From the NCBI GenBank assembly GCA_051531935.1, contig JAOPTR010000018.1, positions 62,001-126,000 on the forward strand: a stretch of 64,000 nucleotides of DNA, read 5' to 3'. The notes beneath the pieces are model-generated. The model saw only the letters and a program-made list of their open reading frames with translations, was not told the origin of the DNA and did not search any database. This DNA comes from OCS116 sp051531935. Lineage in GTDB: Bacteria > Pseudomonadota > Alphaproteobacteria > Rhizobiales > OSC116. This document shows, one piece after another, positions 51,601 through 60,894 of the stretch. Both the position numbers and the translations under genes were made by a program. The stretch's first letter is position 1, and every line of letters starts with the position of its first letter.

Positions 51601-52251
51601 ATGGTGTGTGAAATAATGATTGGGCACGATATGGATCCGTTAAGAAGAAGAATAATAAGACTCTCGGCATATTACCCTTTTAAATTTAGATCTGTTGATG
51701 TGAATTTACCGGGCCGCTTTATGCGTTCGGACAGAAGCGAATTTGATTGTGTTGCTTATATAATGTCGGCAGGGGAAGTTTCTATACAAACATCCATGCC
51801 TGTTGAGCAAGGCGAGCGCATTGTTGCTTATTTAGAAACTGTTGGTCGCGTGGCTGGCCAAGTGACGAGTATTACCCAACATGGATTTGCAATGTCTATT
51901 GTGGCGCCAAGTAAGCACCGCGATAAATTGGCAGATAAACTAACCTGGTTACATAATTTAAATAAATCGGGCATTGCCGACGATCGTATTTTTCAGCGCC
52001 ATACACCTGTTCATGATAAATGTGAAATCTCTGTGGTGACTGGTGAAAAATATCATTGCAGATTAATTGACATGTCTGTTGGTGGTATGGCGGTTAATGT
52101 GGATTTAAAGGCTCCAGTCGGATCCTTGGTGAAGTTTGAAGACGCTTCTGCAGTGGTTGTTCGTAATTTTCAAGGTGGAATTGCCTTAGAATTTGTGGAT
52201 AAGCCCTCACAAAAAGTCATCCAAAAGTATTTTATGAGAGACGACCTCTAA
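51601..52251 (+). CDS. PilZ-domain protein
   Basis: A 216-residue protein with two PilZ-like beta-barrels. The C-terminal one holds L-I-D-M-S-V-G-G-M-A-V near residue 157, the D/N-x-S-x-x-G c-di-GMP motif. The usual upstream R-x-x-x-R is not clear: the region reads R-H-T-P-V-H-D-K. Possible c-di-GMP sensing is therefore uncertain. The start is also uncertain (51601, 51616 or 51631), as none has a strong ribosome-binding site. It follows the PAS_5 gene. Confidence 0.72.
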   Translation: MVCEIMIGHDMDPLRRRIIRLSAYYPFKFRSVDVNLPGRFMRSDRSEFDCVAYIMSAGEVSIQTSMPVEQGERIVAYLETVGRVAGQVTSITQHGFAMSIVAPSKHRDKLADKLTWLHNLNKSGIADDRIFQRHTPVHDKCEISVVTGEKYHCRLIDMSVGGMAVNVDLKAPVGSLVKFEDASAVVVRNFQGGIALEFVDKPSQKVIQKYFMRDDL

Positions 52252-52594
52252 ATAGGGTTTAGATTTTCCTAACGCGGTCAGCTTGTTTTTATCATTCAGT
52301 TTTACAGTTGGTTTGCACTTGTTCAAAATGGGACAGGTGAGGGGGCTAAATTGTCAATATTTTAGCAAATTAACTGTGCTAATTTGGCACGCGGCAATAT
52401 TACTGAGTTATTAAAATCTATAAATACTATTATAATTCAGTATCTTAACAGGTTACTGGAAACTGGTTCAATTTGAACTAAAATTGATACAATGTTGAGT
52501 AAAATCTAACTTAATTTGCTCCGATCACTTTATAACTTCCTAAAAAACTATATGTGAAATTGGGTCCCATGATGAATTGGTCAGGGATGGACAA
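52252..52594. other. AT-rich intergenic region before the transglutaminase-like peptidase gene
   Basis: About 340 bases without a gene. I see no terminator after the PilZ gene and no confident promoter. Confidence 0.5.
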
Positions 52595-53248
52595 ATGAAC
52601 AAGTTTAAAAATATAGCTAAGTTAGGTGTTGCTATTACAGCGTTATCATTTTCTATGAGCGCAAATGTAAAAGCCGAAACCGCTTATGAAGATTTAATAA
52701 CTGCCAGTATTGGTGGTTCGAGCCAAGCCACAGTGAAAAAGGCTGTTGGCCTATCTAATTATATGAATATATATGGTGAGACCAGCGCACCATTAGGGTT
52801 TATGAGCTTTTGCTCTCGCTACCCTAGTGATTGTACGGGTGGTACTACCAAACCTTCTATTATTGAATTGGATGCGGGTAGTTGGGGCGCTCTTAATGAA
52901 GTGAACGACCTTGTAAATGCAGCAGTTGCACCTGTATCTGATCAAGAATTATACAATCAAGTTGAAGTTTGGGCATACCCAGATAACAAAGGCGATTGTG
53001 AAGATTATGTTTTGGCAAAACAAAAACAACTTATTGAAATGGGTTGGCCGCAAGAATCTTTACTGATTACGGTTGCTATTGATGAATTCGGCGGAGGCCA
53101 TGCAGTTCTAACTGTTAAAACAAGCATTGGTGATTTGATTTTGGATAACCAACGCGCTGAAATTCTGCCTTGGCAGCAAACGACATACACATATGTAAAA
53201 CGTCAATCTACTTCGCACCCCGCATTATGGGTTGCTCTCAGCTCGTAG
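52595..53248 (+). CDS. Transglutaminase-like cysteine peptidase (BTLCP family)
   Basis: A 217-residue periplasmic protein with a signal peptide (A-K-L-G-V-A-I-T-A-L-S-F-S-M-S-A-N-V-K-A). The catalytic triad is visible as Cys in G-D-C-E-D-Y, His in G-G-H-A-V-L and Asp in L-D-N. This family (related to LapG) cleaves surface proteins in some bacteria and often neighbours cyclic-di-GMP genes. I chose ATG 52595. The gene is followed by strong hairpins. Confidence 0.88.
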   Translation: MNKFKNIAKLGVAITALSFSMSANVKAETAYEDLITASIGGSSQATVKKAVGLSNYMNIYGETSAPLGFMSFCSRYPSDCTGGTTKPSIIELDAGSWGALNEVNDLVNAAVAPVSDQELYNQVEVWAYPDNKGDCEDYVLAKQKQLIEMGWPQESLLITVAIDEFGGGHAVLTVKTSIGDLILDNQRAEILPWQQTTYTYVKRQSTSHPALWVALSS

Positions 53249-53259
53249 ATTGATCAATG

Positions 53260-53424
53260 AAAGCGTTTCCTGATTACGAGGCTTGTCTTGATAAAACAAG
53301 CTTAAAATTGGGATTAATTAGGAAACGCTTTATAAAAAATTAGGTTCAGGCGACCCCCCAGACCATCCATCATTTAGTCTGAACCTTAGAAAAAGCCGTT
53401 ACTCATAAGAGTGGCGGCTTTTTT
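53260..53424 (+). ncRNA. Candidate structured RNA: long hairpin, second hairpin and terminator
   Basis: Three hairpins lie in series before nadK. Hairpin 1 pairs 53260-53276 with 53315-53331 (17 bp, one wobble) and encloses an 8-bp inner stem (53279-53286 with 53296-53303). Hairpin 2 pairs AGGTTCAG 53342-53349 with CTGAACCT 53379-53386 and exposes a run of six C. The terminator pairs 53392-53404 with 53409-53421 and ends in T. All the wobbles are G-U only in the plus-strand RNA, so that is the transcript. It may be a 3' UTR element or an independent small RNA. Confidence 0.5.
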
Positions 53425-53441
53425 GTATTTAGGGCTTGAGT

Positions 53442-54209
53442 TTAGTAGCCGAATTGTTCTCTTAAAATCCGTTCCTCGAGGCCATGATCGGCATCAAATA
53501 ACATGGTTGCAAATTTTTGCTTATTTTGTTTGATGGTAATTTGGCGAATGTCGCGCACTTCTTGGTGGTCGGCGACTGCGGATACAGGCCGTTTTTGGGG
53601 TGTGCAAACCTTAATGTTTATACTCACACTATCGGGCAGCAATGCGCCGCGCCATTGGCGAGGGCGAAACGGGCTGATGGGGGTGAGGGCGATAAGCGGT
53701 GTATTGATTGGAATGATAGGTCCATGCGCAGAAAGATTATAGGCAGTGCTGCCAACAGGTGTGGCGACAATGACACCATCACAGACCAGCTCTTCTAGCC
53801 GTGTTTTTTTGTCTATTGAGATGTGTAATTTGGCAGCTTGATGGGTTTGACGCAATAGCGACACTTCGTTAAATGCCATCACTATGTGTTTTTCTTGGCT
53901 CATGGTTTCGATTTCGGCCATGAGGGGGTGTGCGATATATTGTTTGGCTTTGTCGAGGCGCTCAAGTAGATCTATTGCACTGAAATTATTCATTAAAAAC
54001 CCAACAGTGCCGCGGTTTAGGCCGTATATTGGCAAGTTGCAATCACTAAACCTATGCAAGCATTCAAGCATTAAACCATCGCCACCCAAGGCGATGATGA
54101 TATCGGCTTCATCTGATGAGTGATTGCCGTATTTTTTTGTTAATTCATCTTTTGCTTTGAGCGCATCTTTTGTCTGGCTGGCTATAAAGCTGAGTTTTTG
54201 AAATGTCAT
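53442..54209 (-). CDS. nadK: NAD kinase
   Basis: Phosphorylates NAD to NADP with ATP or polyphosphate. The 255-residue protein has the G-G-D-G motif near residue 42, N-R-G-T-V-G-F-L near 65, N-E-V-S-L-L near 115 and the T-P-V-G-S-T-A-Y motif near 150. I chose ATG 54209; the upstream in-frame start at 54239 would add ten residues. The usual genome neighbour is the transglutaminase-like peptidase, as here. Confidence 0.94.
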   Translation of the reverse strand: MTFQKLSFIASQTKDALKAKDELTKKYGNHSSDEADIIIALGGDGLMLECLHRFSDCNLPIYGLNRGTVGFLMNNFSAIDLLERLDKAKQYIAHPLMAEIETMSQEKHIVMAFNEVSLLRQTHQAAKLHISIDKKTRLEELVCDGVIVATPVGSTAYNLSAHGPIIPINTPLIALTPISPFRPRQWRGALLPDSVSINIKVCTPQKRPVSAVADHQEVRDIRQITIKQNKQKFATMLFDADHGLEERILREQFGY

Positions 54210-54355
54210 TGAATCGCCTGTTTTTATGTAGCTACACACTGGAGTTTGGTTTTAATTCTGTCAACTATTTAGCACGGAAAGCAACAAAAAACTCCCCTAT
54301 TATACATATTAAAAATGTGAATTAAATTATATTACATTTATTATAAGGTATTTTG

Positions 54356-54384
54356 TTGACTTTACCTGAAATATTGTGAATAAC
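54356..54384 (+). promoter_or_regulatory. Probable sigma-70 promoter of cysD-cysNC
   Basis: TTGACT at 54356-54361 and AATAAC at 54379-54384 are exactly 17 bases apart. The predicted transcription start near 54391 lies after the GTG at 54386, which favours ATG 54416 as the cysD start. Confidence 0.45.
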
Positions 54385-54415
54385 AGTGAAAAATAACCCC
54401 ATTAGAAAGTTGCTT

Positions 54416-55210
54416 ATGTCTCGTTTGGATGATTTAGAAGCCCAGAGCATATATATATTTAGAGAAGCTTTTCACAAGATTGAAAATATTGCTTTGCTTT
54501 GGTCCTTAGGAAAAGATAGCAATGTTATGGTTTGGTTGGCGAAAAAAGCTTTCTACGGCCATGTGCCTTTTCCTGTGATGCATGTTGATACAGAAAAAAA
54601 ATTCAAAGAAATGTATGAATTCAGAGATCAATATGCTGACGAGTGGAATTTAAACTTTATCCGTGAAGTTTGCCCACCACTTGAACAGATGGATGAAACA
54701 CTGCCACCTGCAGCGCGAAGTGCTGCACGTAAAACCGAAGGCTTGCGTGACGCGACTAAAAAACATGGGTTTAATGGTCTGTTTGCTGGTATTCGCCGTG
54801 ATGAAGAGGCTATTCGTGCGAAAGAAAGAGTGTTTAGCCCGCGTGGTGCTGAAGGTAAATGGGATTTTAGACATCAGCCGCCTGAATTTTGGGACCAATA
54901 TAAAACGGAATTCCCTGAAGGTACACATATTCGGATTCATCCGCTGCTCCAATGGACAGAAATGGACATTTGGAACTATACCAAACGTGAAGGCATTCCA
55001 ATTATTCCGCTTTATCGTTCGCATAATGGTTTACGCTATCGCTCATTGGGTGATGAAGACATTACCAACCCTGTGAAAAGTGAAGCCTACACAATTGATG
55101 AAATTATTACAGAGTTGAGCGAAACCAAAGTGTCTGAAAGAAGTGGCCGTGCGCTTGACCATGAAACTGAAGATGCATTTGAACGTTTGCGCGCTGAAGG
55201 TTATTTATAG
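54416..55210 (+). CDS. cysD: Sulfate adenylyltransferase subunit 2
   Basis: Catalytic ATP sulfurylase subunit that makes adenylylsulfate (APS) from sulfate and ATP. The PP-loop motif S-L-G-K-D-S is near residue 30, followed by F-P-V-M-H-V-D-T. The C-terminal part has W-T-E-M-D-I-W-N-Y and R-A-L-D-H-E-T-E-D-A-F-E-R-L-R-A-E-G-Y-L. ATG 54416 gives 264 residues; a GTG at 54386 would add ten. It is six bases ahead of cysNC, and the two act as a complex. Confidence 0.93.
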   Translation: MSRLDDLEAQSIYIFREAFHKIENIALLWSLGKDSNVMVWLAKKAFYGHVPFPVMHVDTEKKFKEMYEFRDQYADEWNLNFIREVCPPLEQMDETLPPAARSAARKTEGLRDATKKHGFNGLFAGIRRDEEAIRAKERVFSPRGAEGKWDFRHQPPEFWDQYKTEFPEGTHIRIHPLLQWTEMDIWNYTKREGIPIIPLYRSHNGLRYRSLGDEDITNPVKSEAYTIDEIITELSETKVSERSGRALDHETEDAFERLRAEGYL

Positions 55211-55216
55211 GTTGAT

Positions 55217-57169
55217 ATGAACATGCAAAAAAATACTAAAAAAGCCGAAACCGGCGCTCGTGAATTATTAAAAGTAGCAATTGTTGGTCATGTTGATCAC
55301 GGGAAATCTACATTTGTGGGGCGTTTGTTCCATGATACGGATAGTTTGCCCGATGGAAAATATGAAAGCATTGTGGCTATGTGTGAAAAGCGCGGAGTTG
55401 ACTTTGAATATGCTTTCTTGATGGATAGCTTTCAAGCGGAGCGTGACCAAGGCATTACTATTGATACCAGTCAAATTTGGTTTCATACGGAACAACGCGA
55501 CTATACAATTATTGATGCACCTGGACATAAAGAGTTTTTGAAAAATATGGTGACTGGTGCCGCACAATCTGATGCAGCCTTGCTAATGATTGATGCGCTA
55601 GAAGGTGTGCAGGAGCAATCTCGACGCCATGGTTATTTGCTGAACCTATTGGGCGTGAGCCAAATAGCAGTTGTGGTCAACAAAATGGATTTGGTTGATT
55701 ATTCACAAGCTCGATTTGATGAAATTGAGGCGGAATATAGAGAATATTTGGCGTCTATTGGTGTGACGCCAACGAGATTTATACCAATTTCTGCTCGAGA
55801 AGGCGATAATATTGTAAATTCATCGGATAAATTGAGCTGGTATAAGGGCTTGACGGTAACTGATGCATTGGATGATTTTAAGAAATTATCTGACGGTGAT
55901 GAATTGCCTTTGCGCTTGCCTGTGCAGGATGTTTACAAATTTGATGACAGACGCATTATTGCAGGAACAATGGTTTCTGGCCAATTGCGAATTGGCGATA
56001 AAATTACGTTCTCACCAAGTGGTAAGGGCGCGGTTGTAAAGAATATTGAAGCGTGGCCAAATGCATATACTGAAGATGAAAAAGCTAATTTAGTTGTGCG
56101 GGCGGGGCAATCCGTTGGTATCACTTTAACAGAGCAAATCTTCGTTGAGCGCGGTGATGTGATCTCACATATTGAAGCGGCCGAAGTTGGAGCGCCTTTA
56201 ACTGCACCGCATTTAGGCCGAAGCTTTACAGCCAAACTATTTTGGCTAGGTGAAACGCCATTTGAAGTTGGTAAAACTTATAAAATGAAGCTTGGCACTG
56301 CAGAAGTAAATGTGCGTGTGAAGCAAATAAACCATGTGCTAGATGCTGAAAGCTTAGGCCAATCTAAGAGCGATCAGTTATTACGCAACCAATTGGGTGA
56401 AGTGGTTTTGACAACCCGCAACCCTATCAGCTTAGATGATTATCGTGATTTTGGTAAATCTGGCCGATTTGTTTTGCTTGAGAAATATGACATTGCTGGC
56501 GGCGGCGTAATAAACCTTGATGGATATGAGGACGAGCGCGAGGCGTTATTTGCTCATCAGGCAAATATCACGCGTGTTGACCATGCGGTGAGCCAAGCTG
56601 AGCGCGAGAATTATAATGGGCATAAAGGTGGAGTATTGTGGCTTACAGGGCTTTCTGGTGCTGGTAAGACAACATTGGCGCAAAGTTTAGAGCGCAAATT
56701 ATTCCGCAAAGGTTTACAAACATATATTCTTGATGGCGATAACTTACGGCACGGGTTGAATAGTAATCTCGGGTTTTCTGATGAAGATCGCAGTGAGAAT
56801 ATTCGCCGTGCGAGTGAAGTTGCTGCGCTTATGGCGCGGGCAGGCTTTGTGGTAATTGTTTCGCTTATCTCGCCTTTTAAGGGTGATCGGGAAAAAGCAG
56901 CTTTGGTACAAGGTGAGGGTTTTCATGAAATTTACGTGAAAGCAGATTTGGCAACATGTGAACAACGTGACCCAAAAGGCTTGTACAAAAAAGCTAGAAA
57001 TGGCGAGATCGCTGAATTTACGGGTATATCATCCCCATATGAAGCACCTGAAAAGGCAGATTTGGTTGTTGATACAGGCTCAAATAGTGTTGAAGAGGGC
57101 GCAAACTTGCTTTTGGAATATGCGACTCAGGCTTTCCGCAAAGAATTTAACAGCGATTATTCGATTTAG
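55217..57169 (+). CDS. cysNC: Bifunctional sulfate adenylyltransferase subunit 1 / APS kinase
   Basis: A 650-residue fusion. Residues 20-440 are the CysN GTPase (elongation-factor-like) with G-H-V-D-H-G-K-S-T at 24-32, D-A-P-G-H near 100 and N-K-M-D near 155, which drives the CysD reaction. Residues 460-650 are CysC, the APS kinase, with Walker A G-L-S-G-A-G-K-T-T at 478-486 and L-D-G-D-N-L-R. The product is PAPS, although the reductase encoded at 29572 looks APS-type. Its 3' end overlaps the convergent gene by four bases. Confidence 0.96.
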   Translation: MNMQKNTKKAETGARELLKVAIVGHVDHGKSTFVGRLFHDTDSLPDGKYESIVAMCEKRGVDFEYAFLMDSFQAERDQGITIDTSQIWFHTEQRDYTIIDAPGHKEFLKNMVTGAAQSDAALLMIDALEGVQEQSRRHGYLLNLLGVSQIAVVVNKMDLVDYSQARFDEIEAEYREYLASIGVTPTRFIPISAREGDNIVNSSDKLSWYKGLTVTDALDDFKKLSDGDELPLRLPVQDVYKFDDRRIIAGTMVSGQLRIGDKITFSPSGKGAVVKNIEAWPNAYTEDEKANLVVRAGQSVGITLTEQIFVERGDVISHIEAAEVGAPLTAPHLGRSFTAKLFWLGETPFEVGKTYKMKLGTAEVNVRVKQINHVLDAESLGQSKSDQLLRNQLGEVVLTTRNPISLDDYRDFGKSGRFVLLEKYDIAGGGVINLDGYEDEREALFAHQANITRVDHAVSQAERENYNGHKGGVLWLTGLSGAGKTTLAQSLERKLFRKGLQTYILDGDNLRHGLNSNLGFSDEDRSENIRRASEVAALMARAGFVVIVSLISPFKGDREKAALVQGEGFHEIYVKADLATCEQRDPKGLYKKARNGEIAEFTGISSPYEAPEKADLVVDTGSNSVEEGANLLLEYATQAFRKEFNSDYSI

Positions 57170-58338
57170 GAAACTTTGATATATTCAATATTACTGGTTT
57201 GCGGTGCGTGAATGGCGGGTAAAAACGGCGCCAAAATACTTACATTCATGCCTTGTTCCACTAACATGTGGCCAAGGCTATGAGTACGTTCGGTAATATT
57301 GTGGATTGAAAGATCGACAATCACTGCATGTAAGCTATCGGCAGGTGTATTTTGATGTAAATTAAGTGTTGAGCTGATGAGATGATCAGTTTCTGACTTC
57401 CAATTTATATGCTGTTTTTGGAGTTCTAACTTATCTGAATAGTCATCGCGTTTTGCTTCACTTAAATTTAAGTATGAATTTATGGCGATTTTCCATGTTT
57501 CGATATTTTGATCTGTGAAGGTTTGCCCGATATCTGCAGAGCTGATGAGCTGATTGCTATCCGAGAAACTGTTGGCGAAAATTACCACTTTTTCATGCAA
57601 ATATTTGTAATATTGAGGTGGGGTGTGTTGAAAATTTTGTTCAAGAATTAAGGCTATGTCTATGCTTGAATAGTCTATCGGGTATTTAATGGCCTCGAGA
57701 TTTTCGACATAAAAATGTGCTCTAGAAGTACAGTTGTGGGCATCGAATAGGTTTAGATGTTGGGAATAAACCTTATTTTCCAATTGTGTGCCTGTGATGA
57801 CTATATGGATATGGCGTGGCAATTCCGCTAACAAATTTGCAATAAAAGTGAGGTCATTTTTAAAGTTATGGCTCTTATTTGCATCGAAGATTATAAGTTG
57901 AGTATCATCTATGAGATGGTAGACTTTTTTGAGATCTATGTATTTTTGATGTGGCTCGAAATAAGATAAATGCCGAGAAATATTAATGTGGCGCTTAAGA
58001 TTAAGCTCTAATTGCGTCGCCAATTGGCGATTGGCCGAAAATATTAAATCGGAAGACGTTAGCGCACTGTTAAACCGAGCATTATTAAGGTTTTTCGAGT
58101 TGGGAAGTCGATTAAGGTCAATAATTAAACGGCTTTTTCGAGCGGAGGCTAGGTTTCTTGCTGGTATGACCGAATCTTCGTTCACTGCAAAAATTAAATC
58201 GATTGTTTCGAGCGATAAGTTTTCAGACAAATCCAGATCTTCGAACGAATCACGAATTGGAATTGACGGGTCTTTAGCTGATGTTAACAATCGGCTAAGC
58301 CCTGTTATTTGTAAAAATTGCCGAAACAAATTAATCAC
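57166..58338 (-). CDS. Glycosyltransferase-like protein, possibly truncated
   Basis: A 390-residue soluble protein with a weak GT-B-like layout: strands such as Q-L-I-I-F-D-A-N and I-H-I-V-I-T-G-T followed by a D-I-A-L-I-L-E segment. The last 50 residues (H-A-V-I-V-D-L-S-I-H then R-T-H-S-L-G-H-M-L-V-E-Q-G) look like the N-terminal Rossmann strand of another glycosyltransferase domain, as if a second domain were cut off at the cysNC end. The start is GTG with G-A-G-G ahead. The assignment is tentative. Confidence 0.45.
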   Translation of the reverse strand: MINLFRQFLQITGLSRLLTSAKDPSIPIRDSFEDLDLSENLSLETIDLIFAVNEDSVIPARNLASARKSRLIIDLNRLPNSKNLNNARFNSALTSSDLIFSANRQLATQLELNLKRHINISRHLSYFEPHQKYIDLKKVYHLIDDTQLIIFDANKSHNFKNDLTFIANLLAELPRHIHIVITGTQLENKVYSQHLNLFDAHNCTSRAHFYVENLEAIKYPIDYSSIDIALILEQNFQHTPPQYYKYLHEKVVIFANSFSDSNQLISSADIGQTFTDQNIETWKIAINSYLNLSEAKRDDYSDKLELQKQHINWKSETDHLISSTLNLHQNTPADSLHAVIVDLSIHNITERTHSLGHMLVEQGMNVSILAPFLPAIHAPQTSNIEYIKVS

Positions 58339-58380
58339 TTAGCCCTCAATTTAGTCTTGTAGATCACCTGACTATATTAA

Positions 58381-58407
58381 CTGAAAATAAGCTTAGCCTA
58401 TTTTCAG
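58381..58407. repeat. Inverted repeat after rlmB
   Basis: A perfect 9-bp stem CTGAAAATA / TATTTTCAG (58381-58389, 58399-58407) lies downstream of rlmB (minus strand) and upstream of the glycosyltransferase-like gene. There is no T run, so a terminator role is weak. Confidence 0.4.
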
Positions 58408-58434
58408 AAATTTTCATAATTTAAGACGTATAAC

Positions 58435-59283
58435 CTATTTGGCTAATGCGAATAGTGCAATTGCTGCCGCATTTGAAACATTGAGGCTTTTAATTTTGCC
58501 AGGCATATCCAATTTCACAAGCTCGGCGCAAGTTTCTATGGTTTTTTGGCGCAAACCTTTACCTTCTGCACCTAGCACAATGGCTTTGGGGCTGGTGTCG
58601 ACATATTTTTCGGCCAATAGAGTGGTGAAGTTATGGGTGGCCTCACTGTCTAGACCAATGCAAATAATACCGCTATCTTGCAGTTCGTTAATTGCGCTTG
58701 AAAGGTTTCCAACTGCGATAATGGGTGTTTCTTCTAGGCCACCTGAGGCAATTTTTGCCAAAAGGCCTGATTCAGTTGGAGAATGGCGGCGGGTGGTGAT
58801 GAGTGCGCGGGCATTAAAAGCTGTGGCTGTACGCAGAATAGCACCCACATTATGTGGATCTGTCACTTGATCTAGTATCACGATTGGGCGGGTGATGTCT
58901 GGGTCGGCTTTAATTTGCTTCATTAGTTTGTTGACATTATATTCGGGCAGGGGTGCTGTTTTAAGCATAACGCCTTGATGTACAATGTCTTGACCTAATA
59001 GATAGTCAATATTTTTTGGTTTTGATTCGGTGACTTTGCCCTCGGCTTTGAGCGCTTCTAGGCGTGAAAGGCCATAATCTGACTTCAGATCGGCTTTGTC
59101 GAACTCTTCTAGTAAGCGGTTGTAAGCGTTTGGTGTTGAGAGTAGCTCAATTAACTTACGGTCGGGGTTGTTAAGAGCCGCTGCAACGCTGTGCAAGCCA
59201 TAGAGATAATGTTTATCACTTGGAGCTTTTTCGCTTTTGCGTGAATTTCGATTATATGGTTTTTTGAAGTTTCTTTGGGTCAT
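58435..59283 (-). CDS. rlmB: 23S rRNA (guanosine-2'-O-)-methyltransferase, TrmH/RlmB family
   Basis: SPOUT methyltransferase that would methylate a guanosine of 23S rRNA with SAM. The 282-residue protein has an N-terminal basic tail, an RNA-binding substrate domain (Y-L-Y-G-L-H-S-V near residue 28), then the catalytic motifs D-P-H-N-V-G-A-I-L-R-T-A near 148, V-L-G-A-E-G-K-G-L-R near 237 and S-L-N-V-S-N-A-A-A-I-A-L-F near the end. It is divergent from the tRNA-Tyr/tRNA-Gly unit, as in many Hyphomicrobiales. Confidence 0.9.
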   Translation of the reverse strand: MTQRNFKKPYNRNSRKSEKAPSDKHYLYGLHSVAAALNNPDRKLIELLSTPNAYNRLLEEFDKADLKSDYGLSRLEALKAEGKVTESKPKNIDYLLGQDIVHQGVMLKTAPLPEYNVNKLMKQIKADPDITRPIVILDQVTDPHNVGAILRTATAFNARALITTRRHSPTESGLLAKIASGGLEETPIIAVGNLSSAINELQDSGIICIGLDSEATHNFTTLLAEKYVDTSPKAIVLGAEGKGLRQKTIETCAELVKLDMPGKIKSLNVSNAAAIALFALAK

Positions 59284-59449
59284 GATATTTGCCAGAATTT
59301 GAAAAGTTAGTTAGATATATAAATTAAATAGATTGGTTGAGCAAGGTGGATTGTTTACACAAAAGCCCCCAACTGCTGACGCATTAGGGGATGGTTTAAG
59401 AGTTTTACCCAGAAACATGTTATATTTTTGAATTTGCCTAAAAATTAGG

Positions 59450-59478
59450 TTGACTAATGAGGCTAAAATTTAGATAAG
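59450..59478 (+). promoter_or_regulatory. Probable promoter of the tRNA-Tyr/tRNA-Gly unit
   Basis: TTGACT (59450-59455) and GATAAG (59473-59478) are 17 bases apart, about 45 bases before tRNA-Tyr. Confidence 0.45.
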
Positions 59479-59523
59479 TGGCGCACGGACTTTAACTATC
59501 CGTGAAATATGAAGACCCTATAT

Positions 59524-59608
59524 GGGGAGGTGCCCGAGTGGTTAAAGGGGGCGGACTGTAAATCCGCTGGCTATGCCTACGTTGGTTCAAATCCAACTCT
59601 CCCCACCA
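59524..59608 (+). tRNA. tRNA-Tyr (GTA)
   Basis: An 85-base tRNA with a seven-pair acceptor stem (GGGGAGG / TCTCCCC, one wobble), anticodon GTA in G-A-C-T-G-T-A-A-A-T-C, a long variable arm as in class II tRNA-Tyr, the T loop TTCAAAT and an encoded CCA at 59606-59608. The GTA anticodon is a substrate for the queuosine enzymes encoded at 44.3-47.7 kb. Confidence 0.96.
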
Positions 59609-59655
59609 TTTCTTTTTTAAGAAAATACCTAAGGTCTTCAAAATGCTTGGCATAA

Positions 59656-59729
59656 GCGGGTGTAGCTCAATGGTAGAGCAGTAGCCTTCCAAGCTAATGA
59701 TGAGGGTTCGATTCCCTTCACCCGCTCCA
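59656..59729 (+). tRNA. tRNA-Gly (TCC)
   Basis: A 74-base tRNA with acceptor stem GCGGGTG / CACCCGC, D arm GCTC-AATGGTA-GAGC, anticodon TCC in the loop CTTCCAA, T arm AGGG-TTCGATT-CCCT and an encoded CCA at 59727-59729. The 3' end lies next to the disrupted integrase gene, and tRNA 3' ends are common integrase targets. Confidence 0.96.
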
Positions 59730-59817
59730 GTGTTTTTCCGATTTATTTTGCTGAATCAATGACTTAATATTTTTTTAGGTCCGCGAAAAACGCCTTTTGA
59801 AAAGGCATGGACCAAAA

Positions 59818-60894
59818 CTACCATTCGATTTTGTCCAAACTAGCCATCGCGTCGGTCGATAATGACCATCTTTCTCCCCCCTTTGTATAGACCTCAGAAG
59901 TCTTCGCTTGAGTGTGTCCGTGGATGGCCATAATTTGGTATTGAGAACACCCTGCTTGGGCCAATAAATGACCTGCTGCTTTTCGGATTCCATGACTGGA
60001 TAAATTGTACAATCCTGCCTGATCGCACCACTTGCGAAATCGTTGTCCGAGAGCGTCAGGTGTTCTATAAATTTTACCTCAAGCTGATATAATATAAGGC
60101 GAACCAGATTTTGCAGTTGCCCGAGTTGCATTGATCAACGGAGGTAGCATTGGGATTTCGATATAGGCTGAACCTTTCTTCTTGGGTTGCCATCCAATTG
60201 CATGAACACCACCACGTTCAAACTCATCGTCCAAACCTAATTTAATAGCGTCTGAAATACGGCATGCGGTGAACATAAATATCGTCAAAGCGAGATACGC
60301 CGTGGTGCCTGGTGGGTGCCTTTTTCGAAACTTTGCCAAGTCGTCCAAGGTCCACGCTTTTGCGCCACCCCCGCTCCGATCTATTGTAGAAATGCCAATA
60401 GCTGGGTTGAAATCACAATAATCTCTTTCACATGCCCATCTAAACATCGACCTTATTGCTTCGACCATGCTATCTGCGGTTGCTGGCTTTGCGGCTAGGT
60501 CATCTCGTATCTTGATTATCTCAGATGTTGGCATTTCCATCGGATATTGGCCGCATATCTTGCGAAGCCTTTTAAAGAGGCCTTCTATCTTCTTTAGGGT
60601 AAGAGGTGAAAATATTCCTGCTTCAACCAATTTTTCTAAAGCTTCGAGATGCTTGTAGGTTAGCCACGCCACAGAACCTTTTATAGTTCGTTGCAATCCT
60701 TGTTCATTTGCTGTGCCTTCGGGCTTGATAGAAATGCCTGCACGAGCTGCGTGGTAGCATTCTAAGAACTCTTTGTGATCTGGGTCGACTTGAAGCCGAA
60801 TGCGCTTGTATGGCCTGCTTTCTTGTATGCCGCGGTATCGAATTGTGCCTGAACGCATTTTTTCGATCATGAGGCCTGGGAGATCTAGTTTCAT
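59818..60894 (-). pseudogene. Tyrosine-type phage integrase, interrupted by an in-frame TGA
   Basis: An integrase of about 358 codons read from ATG 60894, where a TGA at 60081-60079 interrupts the frame. Past the stop the same frame continues G-K-I-Y-R-T-P and into the C-terminal core. The first part holds the SAM-like N-terminal domain and the first catalytic Arg (A-C-R-I-S-D). The H-x-x-R (H-G-I-R), G-H and the nucleophile Tyr (S-E-V-Y-T-K) come only after the stop. One nonsense mutation therefore removes activity, unless readthrough or a sequencing error is involved. It faces tRNA-Gly. Confidence 0.8.

Noticed and set aside
53342..53386. tmRNA or 6S RNA in the hairpin cluster before nadK
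   Set aside because: There is no tRNA-like acceptor or tag frame, and the fold is not one long bulged hairpin as in 6S RNA.
59685..59729. Direct repeat of the tRNA-Gly 3' end as the right attachment site inside the window
   Set aside because: I found no second copy of the T-arm plus acceptor sequence between 59730 and 64000.
59818..60894. UGA read as tryptophan (recoded genetic code) to explain the integrase stop
   Set aside because: Many conserved genes here end in TGA, for example recA, murI and queA, so UGA is a normal stop. A nonsense mutation or sequencing error is simpler.
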